A stretch of 64,000 nt of DNA, taken from assembly GCA_005281725.1 (NCBI GenBank), contig SSBO01000003.1, positions 6,868,776-6,932,775 of the forward strand, in the 5' to 3' direction. Below, piece after piece: positions 1 to 12,952 of this stretch; within the stretch, counting starts at the first letter, position 1, and each line of letters starts with the position of its first letter. Below the pieces are notes generated by a model. The model worked only from the letters and a program-made list of their open reading frames with translations, was not told the DNA's origin and ran no database searches. The position numbers were made by a program, and so were the translations under genes. Source of the DNA: Wuchereria bancrofti. Lineage: Eukaryota; Nematoda; Chromadorea; Rhabditida; Onchocercidae.

Positions 1-2008
1 AAGAATTAGTGATAGTTTAGTGCAAGTTAATGAAATATTGTTTTCCAGTTTTATATTCATATTCCGATTAAAATAAATAGATTATTGACCATCAAATAGA
101 TAAGCATATGATATTTAATCATTAAGAAGCAAATAATCATGGTAGTGATAATAATGATAATTTCTACAATTTCAACAGGTTAGCTTCATTGTTTACTAAG
201 AACTAAAGCAAATAACCAGCTAAATAATAGAAAAGGAAAATAAAAACATTTTTTTTGTTATGAAATTGATGGGTATGCTACTTATTGAGTCTAGAAACAA
301 ATTGAAATTTGTTTTAATAAATAGTAGAAATGAAGATGGGATATTAATAAAACTGAAACTATTGTTTCGTTTGTTGCTATAATAATTACTGAGAGTATAG
401 TTACGGTAGCATTGGTGACGTATGGTAGCATTATTGACAGTAGTGAGAACAATGATGATAAAGGATAATGTTACCGTGAATGATATTTATATGATTATTT
501 ATACTTCCGAATGTTTATTTGCCCTTATCTCGTACCAGTTGCATCATAATGATTTGCATTTCTGTAATCAAAATAATTGCTAGCAAATAGTTATACAATG
601 GAACTAAATATGGATGGCATTTTGTCAGACTATTCAAATTTATTATGCTTGTCTAATTAATTCATTAAATTTCAATTTCTGGTAGTAGAGCAAATCCAGT
701 CGGCTACTTTTTATTACGACAAATTTTTAAATGTTAGAAATAGACGAATAGTATGATCAACAAAGTAAACGAACAGCCAAACATGTTGATAAATTGTACA
801 AACAAAATAAAAATTTTTCTATTAGAATTTTGAAAAGAAAAGGTAAAAAGTAGAACGACGAGTCATAGTTGATACATTTCTCGGAAAATTTGTTAAAATG
901 TTTGCATTTGATATGATTCGTAATAATAAAAGAAGCCATTTGTTAAAAAGAAAACATACTAAGAAATGTTTTTTTTTTCTGTTTAAATCAAAATTTAAAA
1001 CTTTTTATCATATAAATATCAATGAAACATTGAACAGTTACAAAAATAAGTTATAATATGTGATCAGAAAGAATAAAGGAATTTTAAATATTATTTAATT
1101 AAAATTCTCTTATATCTTTATGTTTCTCAATATTTTCTGCAATGAACTTTCAAAACATGTACTTAAAATATCTAATGCATCATCGTAATGATAATATGAT
1201 AATGCTACTAGTGTGCTGATAACGATAACAATAAATGATGGAATCGTTAAAGGCAACAAAAAAGTATTTTTTTTTAAATGCACATTTTCTTTAGTTCACT
1301 AATTCATTCCTCTTCCGTTTCTCGTTAGTGTTCTCTTTCACAGTCATTAATTACGGAGCAATTAAAAGGCTGCTGAAGTATTTATTTATTTATTTTTTGT
1401 AATAGAGTAACTTAATGATATTGAAAATGCGAAATTAAAGTGGTAAGAAAAGAAGATGAATTCTTACATAAGTCGCTTGAAGAAATGTGTAAAAATCTTT
1501 CAAAAGTATAAATTTTAAATCCGTCGGAATTCATTTTTCTTTTGGATTTCATTATTATCTTTTCAATCCTTTCATTTATAAACTTATTTATTTATTTTTT
1601 CCTTTTTTTTTTTAAAATATTTTACACTTCTTAATTACAAAAGTTTAGTTTTACGATTTACGATTAAAAATAGGAAGAGAAATATCTCATAAGAAATATT
1701 TGTCATCGTTGATGATAGTTTAACATAAATAGTGTAAGTAAGTTAACTCCTGAACTATGACCTTTATTAAAGTCAGATGATTGTAGTTGTTTTAAATTTA
1801 AATCAACTACTTTATTTAACTACTTCATCTTAAATTATTTGTAACTATTTTCAAATAATAAACAACTTGTAACTGTTTTCAACATAAAAAAGACATGAAG
1901 AAATAGTTACATTACTATCTCCTCACATAATTATTATCTTTGTTTTCCATTTCTGTTAGTATTTTTTAAAAAATGAAAAACTTTGAATTTGACTAATGTT
2001 TTTTATAG
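1..2008. other. Non-coding AT-rich sequence upstream of Ras exon
   Basis: No exon with convincing coding character was found on either strand. The sequence is T/A rich with stop codons in every frame. It ends in a T-rich splice acceptor (AG at 2007-2008) for the first visible Ras exon, so at least its right part is an intron of that gene. The short reverse-strand ORF at 757-939 has no recognisable similarity or splice context. Confidence 0.6.
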
Positions 2009-3166
2009 CTTTGAAGAAGCTATCCGGTTATATAAATTGATACTTCGGGTGAAAGATCGGGATGAATTCCCGATAATACTTGTCGGCAATAAAGCTGATC
2101 TCGACAGTGACAGGCTTGTAAGTATTCCTTTTTTTATCTCTTTATTCAAAATAACTTGAAATATAACTAATGTTTATTTTAACAATTAAATATTTTATTC
2201 ATCTGATCGGTTATAGTTTATCAAATGCTTAATGCTTATGTGAAGGACGTTAACAATTAGTGAAGCTACACATTTGTCCCATTTTCTATGTCGTAAAATT
2301 AAATTATTGGAATGGAAAAGGGAAGATAAAGACTCCCCTGAGGGTGATATTTTAATCTGATACATGAAATTTAAAATTATAGAGAACAATGATTGATAAA
2401 ATTTGAGTGTTGAAAATTGTGGCTGGTAATATGGGTCGACGGTTTACGATGGTTCCGTATCTTTATCTTTCTCCTTTATTCACGCCGTTCATTTTTCACA
2501 TTCCTCTTGATAACTGATATACTATCAATTCATGATGAAGTAATAGAGCAATATGAAAAGGGAAACATCAGATTATCTTTAGTATTCCTTCGTTAATTCT
2601 TTATTATATAATTATTACTTATGGAAATTGAGGGGCAGTCAAAGTATTGTTTTAAATCATAATTTTAATTAAATCAAATTTTATGATTAGATTCTTTTTT
2701 TAATTTATAATATTTTTTCATAATTTAGCAAAATTTTAAGATTTCACGACAGGAAGCAGAAGAACTAGCGAGGAGATTACGAGTACCATATGTGGAATGT
2801 TCCGCAAAACATCGAATGAATGTCGATGAGTCGTTTCATAACTTAGTACGCTTGATACGGTTCGTTCATTTATTCATTCATCCATATGAAAGAGTCATTT
2901 GATTCTTTCTAATTAACTATCAGTTTAATGATGTAATTGATGATTGTGATATGATGAAAATTTTAAAATGTAAAATATAAACCTGCTTAAGCATTTAAGT
3001 ACCATTACTTAATCAGTCATTAGGCAGATCTATTGCTTCTAATTATATTCCCAACAACTTTCTTTACAGAAGCTTTCGACAACAAGAACGGCAATCATCG
3101 GATGGAGTTGACTTAATCCCATCAAAATCAAACTCAAAAAAAAAGCGTTACTGTCGTATACAGTGA
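2009..3166 (+). CDS. Ras-family small GTPase (R-Ras/M-Ras-like), 3' half
   Basis: Three exons are visible: 2009-2117, 2729-2859 and 3070-3166 (TGA). They encode the C-terminal half of a Ras GTPase. The G4 motif is present as VGNKADLD (Asn-Lys-x-Asp, guanine binding) and G5 as ECSAKH. The run [20 protein letters not shown] is typical of the R-Ras/M-Ras branch. The tail is serine and lysine rich and ends Cys-Arg-Ile-Gln, a CaaX box; Gln at the last position favours farnesylation, and the preceding KKK fits membrane targeting. The P-loop and switch regions must lie on exons left of the window, more than 2 kb upstream. Splice phases 1, 0 and 2 agree across junctions; the exon 2 donor (GTTCGT) is weak. 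It would act as a membrane-bound GTP/GDP switch. Assignment to Ras is firm; R-Ras versus M-Ras is not. Confidence 0.85.
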
Positions 3167-3336
3167 CTTCATCATACCGTATCGCGTTCCTATATCTACT
3201 CCCTTTTCCTCAGGAAACTTCAATTCTCTCATCAACTGTGATGTCATTTTCAGTGTTTTTTCTCCTTTTTTATTCATATTACTTTTTATTGTGCATATAA
3301 TTAATCAATTTGTTACTTGTATTATACGTTGACATA

Positions 3337-3380
3337 TGATTGTCATGTTTTGTTTAACGTGTGATTGTCATGTTTTGTTT
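3337..3380 (+). repeat. Tandem direct repeat, 19-bp unit, period 25
   Basis: The unit TGATTGTCATGTTTTGTTT occurs at 3337-3355 and again unchanged at 3362-3380, separated by AACGTG. It lies about 170 bp after the Ras stop codon, probably in or just past the 3' UTR. Confidence 0.85.
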
Positions 3381-4886
3381 TATATATATTTTTGGTTCCG
3401 GTTTTCTTACAAATTTCTTTTTGGAAGTAATATGTTCACATTATCTTAAAGGAAATCAGAATTCTTCCTGATAGTGTCAACTCTACTCGTTATCAATTAG
3501 TTGTACTGCTTATCACAGACAAATGTAAATGATTTTCTAAAAGGATAAAAGGTTCTAAACTTCGAACATTATAATGTCAAGTTCATTTTTTGCTATATTA
3601 TTTGGTGGTATTCCATGAAATGATTTATTTGGATAGGAATTTAGCACTTAATTTAAAATTTTTGAAAAGAGTAAAGTTGAAAGAGCTGAAGGGAAGTAAA
3701 TGAATCGATTTAACAACTAATCGTTGACAACACTGAAAATTTTGGCATATTTGACAATATTACTATTATTTTGTGGTTGATGATGTGAAGTTACTGTCTC
3801 TTTTATTACATAAAAGAATTTGTTTAATGTGTTTAAAGAAGAAAATGAATCTATTTCAGACGAAAGAATTTGAATATGACTAATGTTCATATCAATGGAA
3901 AATTACCAATTCTGCTAAAATTATTTCCAGGTTCTGCAAGTTTGGTACGAAACGCAATGTGAAACATAATTTATGTTATATAATTTAGAATTTGGATAAG
4001 AGATAGTGTTAGAGTGGAATTACAACATGTCAGCAAACATATTTTGAATTATGTTCAGATGTTTGTGAATTATGTTCAATAATATTAAAAAAAAAATTCC
4101 AGATATTAGCTAATGAGAAAAGATGAATTGAAATAATTTGAACAAGTATTTAACGAAATTGAAAAATCTGATTTGGATGAAAAATTCAGAAAAAAATACC
4201 GAAGCTGTATTACAAAACAAAATGAAATTGGCATGAAAGAAGTGCGGTTTATTAATATTTCTCGTATCAGATGCGAAAGCATCGAAATTGCAGAATCATA
4301 AGTCTTGTTAATAAATGAGCACATAAATTAATTAAGTGATAAGAACCTGAATTTAGGTCTCAATGGCGAAGCCAATAACAATACCATCTATCATAAGAAA
4401 TAAATAACGAACAGTGGATCATGCTCATTCTTAAATTTTTACGGCAGAAATATAATCACAAATGCATGACACAACGATTGAGAGTCACATGGCGAAAAAA
4501 TGAATGTTAAATTGATGAGAGTTAGCAAATAAGTGAATGAATGAAATTTTTAATTCTGAAATTTCAGCAGTTTTCAATAATTAGTGGCTTTCATTAAAAA
4601 CATACTAAATTATGTTTAGAGAATAAAATTTTTCATTTAGTAGTAGTATTTCATAATATTTAAAAGCCGGAAAAAGAAAATATGGAATAAAGATGATGAA
4701 AATTAGCGAAATAAATGAGTACATCAGTTTTCAGTTAATTCTGGAGTTAAATATTTATGAATTATTGGTTTCAGAGTTTTCATTAACATGCAATAATGAT
4801 GATTATTAATTGTTACGACAAAATTAAACAGCAGAAAATATTAAATTGAGCAGATTTGTACATAACAATTTTACACGTATGAGAGA
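3381..4886. other. Intergenic region between Ras-like gene and PAD-fold gene
   Basis: No supported gene was seen. This is the convergent 3' ends region of the plus-strand Ras gene and the minus-strand PAD-fold gene. Short ORFs such as 4106-4324 on the minus strand show low-complexity, AT-driven composition and no splice context. Confidence 0.6.
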
Positions 4887-7800
4887 TCATGCAAACATTT
4901 TAGCTGGAGTTCCACGTGCAACTTGAATAACGTGATCAGCAACGTTACCTCGTAATGTCCAGGCCAGAGAACGTAATGAAATTCCACGTTCACAAATCGT
5001 TCGTGGTACATTAACTGGTACCACGGTTTTTCGTGTATTCACCTGGAACAATTCAAGATTGCAAAGACAAAAGAGTTAAAAATGAAAGTTAGCATTTGTG
5101 AATTACGGAAATTATTGCATCCTTTCTACACATCTTAACATTTATTTAATGAGTGAAACTATTAGGAGACACCGTTCAAAATACTTTAAATTTCAGAAAT
5201 CTTCCAAAAATATCCTAAAAACTCTGCAATGAAATGAAAGTTGAAAGCTCAGAAGACCTCAATCATATGTATGATAATTTTATCCATCATTGTTGAATGC
5301 CCTCTCTTCCAATTCCCTGGATCATTCCCAAACACAGGCACGTATAAAAATCTAAAAGTGCTTCTTATCAGTATTAAACGTTGGTTTCAGAAGATTAGCT
5401 AGGATTCTATGGAATAAATTATATTCAAGAAATTTTGCTTTTTTTCTTTCTTTTTTTGAATATCTCGATATCAATCAATTCAATATCATTCTGCATAAAA
5501 AGAAGGGAAATCTTGTCCTTTCAAGTAATTATTCGATGTGACTGGAAATTTTATAAACAATATTGTGAATGTTACTGATAGTTCTTTGACTCATTCTCTT
5601 CGAGACCTTTATTGCAATAATTAGGATTTGGTCATTAATTATTCCTAATTGATCTGATATCACCTTAATGTCTAATCCAGGTATATTACATAGTTGGTTA
5701 TTATCTTCGTATGGAACAAATCATTACTTATCAGTAGCTAATATGGCAGTGTACATGCCACAGTTTCCTCTTCTGTCCTTATCCAAATATGCTGGCAGAT
5801 CAATTAACATCACTTCATCATGGAATTTTTTAAACAATTCAGCATCCAAATAAGCCCTCATATCTTTATCCAACGTCGGTATTACCAATATCTAAAACAT
5901 TCTAATATCTAAAATAGTTTATCATAATACTAAAGTAAAAAAAAACCCAATGATGTCTATTTCTAATATTTAATAATAAACAAATATTAATAGCTACACT
6001 GATGCATCATAATTAAGAACAGCAACTTAACAGATTTCATTTCTGTAATATACAACAAAAACTCTCGACAACATCCAGCAAATTTCATATTTCGTTGAGA
6101 TTAATTCTGATTTATGCGACATTTTCTTTTATTAACCCTCGATTTCAAGATCAAATTTTACTTCGAACTTTAAAATTACTGAAATGAAAGAGCTGTACTG
6201 TCTAAAAAAGTTCTGACCTGATCATCAATGAAAGACATAACGTCATCCAGCCGTAATTGTGTCGTATTCATTGGATTATCCACAATGGTCACCTATACTG
6301 ATAATAGATTTGGTTTTATCAAATCAAGGTAATGAATAGGAAGGAATATTGAAATGAAGACAAATATCATAACAGGTATCAATATTACAAAGAAATTTAG
6401 AAAAAGAAATGGAAAAAAAGAAATCCAATTTTTACACTCCGTCTATTCAATAAATTTCATAAAAATTATGAGAGAGAAATATTTATAAAATGACTTTTGG
6501 TACTTGCATTTCAATAGTTGAAGAAATAAATGGCTGAAATTATATATGTGTATATATCCTGAAATTGATGAATGCCGTGAAATGCACGTGACAATGTGAT
6601 GCCGAATAGGAATTTCAAACTTAACAATTCCAAATAAAAATTCGTAAGATAATTTAATCAAAAGACAAATACCTTCCTGAAAGCGTTGAAGAGCTTAATC
6701 ATAATAGCCCATTCCGGTATTTTTCCTTGATTTTCGTCCAGTACTCTCTATAAACGAGAAGATATTTCCTTAATGAACAATTTCGTTTCGTTATTAGGTG
6801 AACTGTTCTTTAAACTTAACCAAAAAAAAAGTATCAAATGAAGCATTAAAGTACAAATGTATGTGTGTTAGTAATTCTGAGCATGTTCAACTGACATTTA
6901 CAATGTTTGATTACAATAGAAAGCGATCATACTATCAAAATATTTTAAGTATTTTCAGAAATTATCTAAAATCCCAAAGAAAAATAAATTTATTCACTGG
7001 TCATTTTCAGTCCCGAAAATCTTACAATTTTCTAACGGAATTATAAATTTTGGACTAAACTTCATGGATAAATGGAAAGTTTATGTGACAGCAAAGTTCC
7101 TGGCACAGATATTGCAAATCTTTTCATTATAGTATTTAAAATTCATTACAGACCTTATCAATGATAGCTCTGTTGATACCGTTATCGACAACGTGCTGTG
7201 CGGAAAGTATCAGTTCTAATTCTTTCTTATCAACGCGTATTTTATAATCCTCAATGAATCGCTTAATACTTTCATCGATTTGTCTTGCGGCAATCGTTGC
7301 AAAATTAGGAGGCCTCGAATTGATTTTTTTTTACAAATAATTCCTATCACTTATTTCAAAGAATAAATTATAAATGCTCTTTAATCTTTGCGCTTCTTTG
7401 ACGTATTTTCCAATTCAATAATCGTAAATTTCTCCGATTCAGAGAGGAAAGAATCATTTTAGAATCAATCTTCATTTTAGAATTTTTTAGAATCAATCTT
7501 TCTTCGAATTAAATCCATCAAATCCGCTTCATCGTTAAATACATTATCTATCATAACATTTTGTACTTTCGGCCAAAGAAAGAAAAAACGAAACCATGTT
7601 CTGATCAACATGCTGCAGAACTAGGCTTTCGGAGTCATTGACCCCTACCAATAATGTTTTCAAGCTCTACTTGGAGTTGTTAAGCATATCTTTTACATTA
7701 AGCATGTCTTATAGGTGAATTTAATCTTTTCTTCTTATTTTAATGAATTGAATTTACCGAAAATGCTTCGGGAGAGAGGGAAGGAGAGGGGAAGAAATCG

Positions 7801-9382
7801 TATCAAAAACAAAAAGAAAAAAAATTCACCTATAAGAAAATTTCACAAGTTGTCGTACACCAAATGGTGCAAAATCTCTGATATTAATATCATAGACGGA
7901 TGCCTGAATCAAAGCATCTAATGGTAAACGTGATTTCACGGACGGACTTCTTCCATCCAAATATGGTAATGTATGCTTATCAGCAAGTATTACCACGTTA
8001 TCGTGTTCTGCAAAAAAAAGAAAGTCGAGACTTAGTTGAAATTTGACTAAAACTAAAAAAAAACACACATACGCACACTTAAAATTCTGCAATTTCTGAA
8101 TAACTTAAAACTGAATTTTTCTTCATAAAATTGTCCGAACCTGGAAAAAACAAATTTTAGCATTCCGAACTCTATGTCACAATCCACAAAATTCTAAATG
8201 ATTTAAAACTATCTTCTTACTACCAAAAGTATCATTCACCTTCGTCCTAAATTCTAGGTCCTACCAGTGGAAAAAAACATATCATCTTTCCCAGTTAACA
8301 CAATAAATTGTCGTAACTATCATTTTTTAAATAAGAATTTCATTCAAATTCATTAAACAGATACCGTGTATTGTTTTTGCAAATTCGATCTGGAATGCAA
8401 TAATTGTCTCAAATAAATCGTGATAATTGTCATCCCTAAACAGGAAGATGTTTAATTCTATGTAATTATAAAAACTGCAAGTTAAAAGCAGCAAATTTCA
8501 AAAAAAGGAAAATACTTCCCAGTAATTTGCAATTGAATAATTTCAGTATTTAAATAAAAAACAAAAGTTTAAATTAGCAAAAAAAAAAGCAAAAAAAAAA
8601 TCTTCCTGCAAAAAATTTCGTTATAATACTTTTAGACTCATCAAAATTCTTACTATTAATCAACAATCTTTAAAAGCTTTTTTTTTTTTTTTTTTTTTTT
8701 TGAGACGATCTCTGGCCCCTTTTCAGTTGTTTGGGAAAAAAGAATTAACGATACAATTAGATATCACACAAAACTGGTTCCAGCAATTTACAGATAAATG
8801 ATCAATCTCACATCCATCAATCTGTCACGGTCAACTGTCCAGAAATGGAACTACTGGAATGGAATGGAATGAACATATCTCGACACAATAATTAAATATT
8901 ATTGAAATTAGAAAAAGTTAAAAGAATTGGTCCAAACATTTCATATCAACAACAAAAACGACCTGAACTGCCATTGTTTGCAAGATAGCAGCAAAGGTCG
9001 TAGGTTAGGAGAAATAGAAATATTAGATGACAATAAGAGTCATAAAAGTAAGTCTGTTTTTAAGACTAATTTGCTAATATGTTTGATAAAACAACAAATA
9101 ATTAACTTGTAGAAACTTTAAATTTTTAAAAATTTGATTTAGAAGGATGAGTCGCTTAGCTTCACATACCAACTTAGCTAGGCCCAAGAATATTTGTTCA
9201 AACCTGGATAAATTCATGATAACAAACCATATGGATGGTGCTGATAGCACAATAAGCGTCCGATCAGGTTTATGAACGTTGAAGAATTCCGCTTGTATCC
9301 GTTGACTAAGCAGTAAAAGTAAAGCACCTATAATGTATACCGTACAATGGTACCACTGTTGGTGACAAGTTTGGCAGAACAT
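4887..9382 (-). CDS. Secreted protein with agmatine-deiminase/PAD-like fold, probably catalytically inactive
   Basis: Nine exons (minus strand): 9382-9174, 8435-8365, 8007-7830, 7313-7154, 6747-6673, 6292-6218, 5891-5728, 5351-5258, 5042-4887, giving 393 residues with all phases consistent. The N-terminus looks like a signal peptide (hydrophobic core VYIIGALLLLL, likely cleavage after RIQA). The rest follows, in order, the landmarks I know from agmatine deiminases: DINIRDFAP (134-142) for the D-x-W-x-R-D-x-G-P motif, AQHVVDNG (191-198) for the GG-x-x-HVDG segment, LRLDDVMSFIDD (from 244) for the GH-x-D motif, MYTAI for ASYxNF, LYVPVFGND (from 313) for VVVPxFGD. Oddities: the GHxD His is Arg245, and GISLRSL (362-368) stands where GGxxHCxT should carry the nucleophilic Cys. 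A pseudoenzyme or binding protein is therefore likely (inference). The weakest junctions are the exon 1 donor (GTTGGT) and the exon 4 acceptor. Family assignment is from memory of motif order, not a search. Confidence 0.55.
8678..8701. repeat. Poly-T run of 24
   Basis: An uninterrupted run of 24 T, inside intron 1 of the PAD-fold gene. On the gene's own strand it is poly-A. It could be a degenerate retroelement tail or simple slippage; no flanking element was recognised. Confidence 0.9.
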
Positions 9383-9770
9383 TGCCAGATAAGAGGAAGG
9401 TAGTGGATGCGGTGTCGTTTATCAGTAACTGGATCGTTATCAGCACATTTTTATATCCCAGCTGTGCGGTAATGAATCCTTTTCCCATATTTCTGCCATA
9501 TTGCTATTGCTGTTGCGTTTTGTTGTTAACGAGAGAAATGGGCGGATAATGAATTGGTGGTAAGGCGGAAGGTTCGAAATCCGGAAAAGTGGAGTTCACG
9601 CATAAATTCATCGCCAATCGTCATTGTTGCTGTTGTTTCCTTGATTTTCGCGGATAATTAGGTTGTAATCTCGGCTTCTTAGTTGCGCCTGAACGCACCA
9701 ATTCGTCGTATTCCGAAAAACCAGGATTTTATGCCCTCCGGGAAGTAAAAGCATGTTTTGCACACAGACA
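9383..9770 (-). promoter_or_regulatory. Probable 5' region of the PAD-fold gene
   Basis: The roughly 390 bp upstream of the ATG at 9382 are clearly less AT-rich than the surroundings and carry several CpG dinucleotides, as often seen near nematode transcription starts. An upstream ATG in another frame (9488) opens a 60-codon ORF, so the true 5' end may contain another exon or an upstream ORF. No TATA box or clear trans-splice acceptor could be assigned. Confidence 0.35.
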
Positions 9771-9784
9771 CGGACATAGACGTG

Positions 9785-9880
9785 CACTACTACCGCTATC
9801 AGTACTGTTACTACTACTACCTACTACTGCTACTACAAGTACTGCTACTATTACTACAATTACAACTACTACTAACTACC
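9785..9880. repeat. Imperfect ACT/TAC trinucleotide repeat
   Basis: An interrupted array of CTACTACTA-type triplets about 95 bp long, with variant units (CTGCTA, TTACTA, CAATTA). It lies about 400 bp upstream of the PAD-fold start codon. Confidence 0.8.
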
Positions 9881-10529
9881 CAGCACCAGTAGGTCAAACA
9901 ACAACAGCAATTCAAAATATCCTAAAATTTTCTGGATTTTTGGAGCGAAAAAAAAACCAGTTTTACAAGGAAAAGAAATCCTTTTCAAATGTAAATGGGC
10001 TGTTTCGCCTTAATTTGTCACAAACGAAAAACAAAAAAAAAAAAAAAACAAAAGCAAAAGAAAAAAACAATGTTGTGTCAGTAGAAATGTATTGTTAACC
10101 TCTTGATTAAATGACCTGAAAAATAATTCTCACTTTCTGCTAAATAAAAAAAAAAAGAAAAAAAACATAGCCAGTTCAAAATTCTAACCAATCAACCAAT
10201 TCCGTGACATTTCACATCCTGATTTTTGTTAGAAACAAAGAGGTATCAACATTTAATTACCAATCAACTAACTAAGCAATCATTTTATATTCGTAGTGTA
10301 ATATTTTGACACTCCCGCTAAAGTCGAATGAAAAATTTCCATAGTCATATCCATTTCGTTCATGTGAGATAACTAAAATTCATCTGTTTAAAGTACCATC
10401 AAATTAGACTGCTTATCGTCTTTTTTTGCTTACCCGTTTTTATTTTCAAGGCTGGAGTAAATTCCAATAAAGATAGAGTTGGTTTATGGATTTTTTTCCC
10501 TCAATTTCAAAAACCAATAAAATAATAAT

Positions 10530-10652
10530 ATGTCGGACAGAGAATTTGTAGAAAGACTAATATCAAAATTACCAGAAGTCATCAATAACAGCGTGATGAC
10601 AACAACTCCTCCTGTATGGTTGATGAAAAGAGGCAATAGCAATAAGCCTTAA
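10530..10652 (+). CDS. Possible 40-residue ORF, unrecognised
   Basis: ATG to TAA, 40 residues, beginning MSDREFVERLISKLPEVINN and ending with a basic stretch. Its composition is less AT-biased than the flanks and it could form an amphipathic helix, but it has no known homologue that I recognise, no splice context and nothing supporting expression. It stands alone in the gene-poor 9.9-12.9 kb stretch. It is listed only as a candidate. Confidence 0.15.
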   Translation: MSDREFVERLISKLPEVINNSVMTTTPPVWLMKRGNSNKP

Positions 10653-11999
10653 GACCGACCGTACAGTATTACGGTATTAAGACACTGAGTGCTGCAAAAA
10701 ATATCGGAGAAGTCAGGTAATCAATCTCTGGAAGAAGCACAGTATGTGTCGATGGTGTAGTTAAAGATGAAAGATGAGCCATGGAAAAGTAATCTTTTAT
10801 TTTTCCTTGGCTTAGGTATTTTATTTTTCGAAAGTTAAGCAACCACTTTTTTTTGTTTTTTGATATAAAGCTTTCTTGCTAATCTTTTATTTTACATTTG
10901 TTTACTAATTACTTGCTGTTCATATACTTGTTGAATAATTTGCAATAATATTGAGAGAGAGAGAGAGTTTTTGGATAGTTAAGCTCAGGATGATTTTTAG
11001 GAAGTCATTAATAATCAATTCTTGATCAGATAATCAAAAGAATATGGAATTGTGACAAATACTTTTACTTGTTTATATACTTTTATTGTCTATGTAAGAA
11101 TATATTGAATTGTTTATGTACTGTTTGAAAAGAAGCAGGATACTTTGGCCTTCAAAAGAGATAAGAACAAGTATATTCGTTCTGTTGCAAGAATTCCCGG
11201 GAAGAAATGGACATAAGTTTGTACATTGTTGTTGTTGTCATTGTTGTTCATAGGAACTTAGTAAATGTGAAAATTTCCTGTATCTTTCAAGTTAAAAAAA
11301 GAAAATCAATGAACGGGTCATTTTCGGTTCACATGAAACAAACGTTTTTTCTTTTCTGCAGATTTTATTGAATTGCGAGATTTATTGCACTTAAAATACA
11401 AAATATAATGTCAAGAGTAGTAAAGGGGTCAAAAGAAGGTGAGGTCAAGTCCAAATAGGCCACCCATTTTAACAAAAAAAAGTACTGAAGAAATTAATTT
11501 TCTTTGAAATAAAAATTTCGCTTTTTTTAAAAAAAAAAATTTATTTGCTAAACATATTTATTGCCAAATGCGGTGTAATAATCGATTCTTTCAAATGACC
11601 AATCATTTCCAAAAATGCGAATGCCAAAGCATAGAATTTATCCTTTTTAAAATTCTCAAAATTAATAAGCCTTACAAAAGTCCAGAATGGTTATTGCCTT
11701 CTGTATCAGATGCTTCATTCTTATTAAATATATGCAAAAAATATTTATTCCTCCATACTACCATGCATGACACGCTTATCTTATTGCATTGCAATTCAAA
11801 GAAGGCTTAGAAAAGCAGAAATGAATGCCATTGACAGTTAATGGAAAGAGTTCAGAGAAAAGCAATTCACTACTGCGTTCCATTATTTCTATTTCAAAAT
11901 GCAATTTTTGTTCTTCTCTCATTCATGTAACATTGCTGAAAAAGAAAGAGAAATACACTGTTCGAATCTACGAACAGGTTTCTAATAAGCAAAAAGGAT

Positions 12000-12290
12000 G
12001 CATTCCATACGACCCACCTTATCGCTGAAATTTGAGTCGCTTGCACACTATGTCGTTGCATCCGGGTCAAATATCATGTCAACCAAATCAAAAAGTCATC
12101 CAGCACAGCACACGTTGTCATGCCCTCGATTACAAAACCTACGAAATTGCAAACATCCATTTTTTCGCTGCACTTCCCAGCATCACTGGTCAAAAACGTT
12201 CCGGATATCAGCGGATACCGCGACCGGCCAAACAGGCTGTTCTCGCCTCTTCCCCTTCCCTGCTTCATTGTTTACACTTTAATTTCACTA
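12000..12290. other. CpG-richer island with open frames on both strands
   Basis: Roughly 290 bp with much higher G+C than its surroundings and several CpG sites. All three forward frames and one reverse frame stay open here. The reverse ORF (12268-12074) starts MKQGRGRGENSLFGRSRYPL and contains a donor-like GTAGGT after residue 44, so it could be a first exon. No product is recognised. It could equally be a promoter or an insertion of foreign origin. Confidence 0.3.
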
Positions 12291-12952
12291 CCGCTATTGG
12301 GTACCAAAGGTCACCAAAAGATAATGATTTGGGGCATTTCCTGTTTTAAGCGATTTCAAATTCCGTGATTGGATGACTACATTGCTCCTTTAGTGATCTA
12401 ATATAGAAACAGGTACTGCTGATGACATCTTGCAACTAAAATATAAAATTTATTCCCTCCTTCTCACTATTCGCTTGACTGAACTTCTCTCCTGCTCTCC
12501 CAAAAATGTTTAGATAGTAATTTAATTTCTCTCTTGCTATCCACATCTCAGATCGCAGCCAACTTATAATTGCTAAATAACTTTTATCTCGGGAGACGAG
12601 AAGTCTTGAATCCAACTAACCGTCAGACGTAAATGTGAAAATTTGATATATCCAACTAACCGTATATATCTCAAAGACGCCTAATATTTCTTCTGTGACA
12701 TAAAATTCAATTAACAAGTTTGATTTTCTGTTTACAATTTCAAATTTTTTAAAAAAATATTCAAAAAAGAGCAATGAGAAATTTGTTAAATAACATCTTT
12801 GTGCCAATGTTGCGCATTATCAGTGCAGTGGGATGATTTATTTATATGTAAACATGATGTGATAGAACTGTTTCAATAAGATAATAAATCATGACTTAGA
12901 TACCAATACATTTCCACTTAAAGAAACTAAAATACTTTAATCAGAACAGCAA

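Larger units (their letters stand above)
9881..12952. other. Gene-poor intergenic region
   Basis: About 3 kb between the 5' end of the PAD-fold gene and the 3' end of TFIIE beta. It contains homopolymer A/T runs, a short GA repeat near 10955-10970 and the candidate small ORF at 10530. A CpG-richer island at about 12000-12290 is listed separately. No established gene was identified. Confidence 0.55.

Noticed and set aside
9545..9600. GGTTCGAAATCC looks like a tRNA B-box.
   Set aside because: It has an extra base compared with GGTTCGAATCC, and no A-box, cloverleaf or acceptor stem could be drawn around it.
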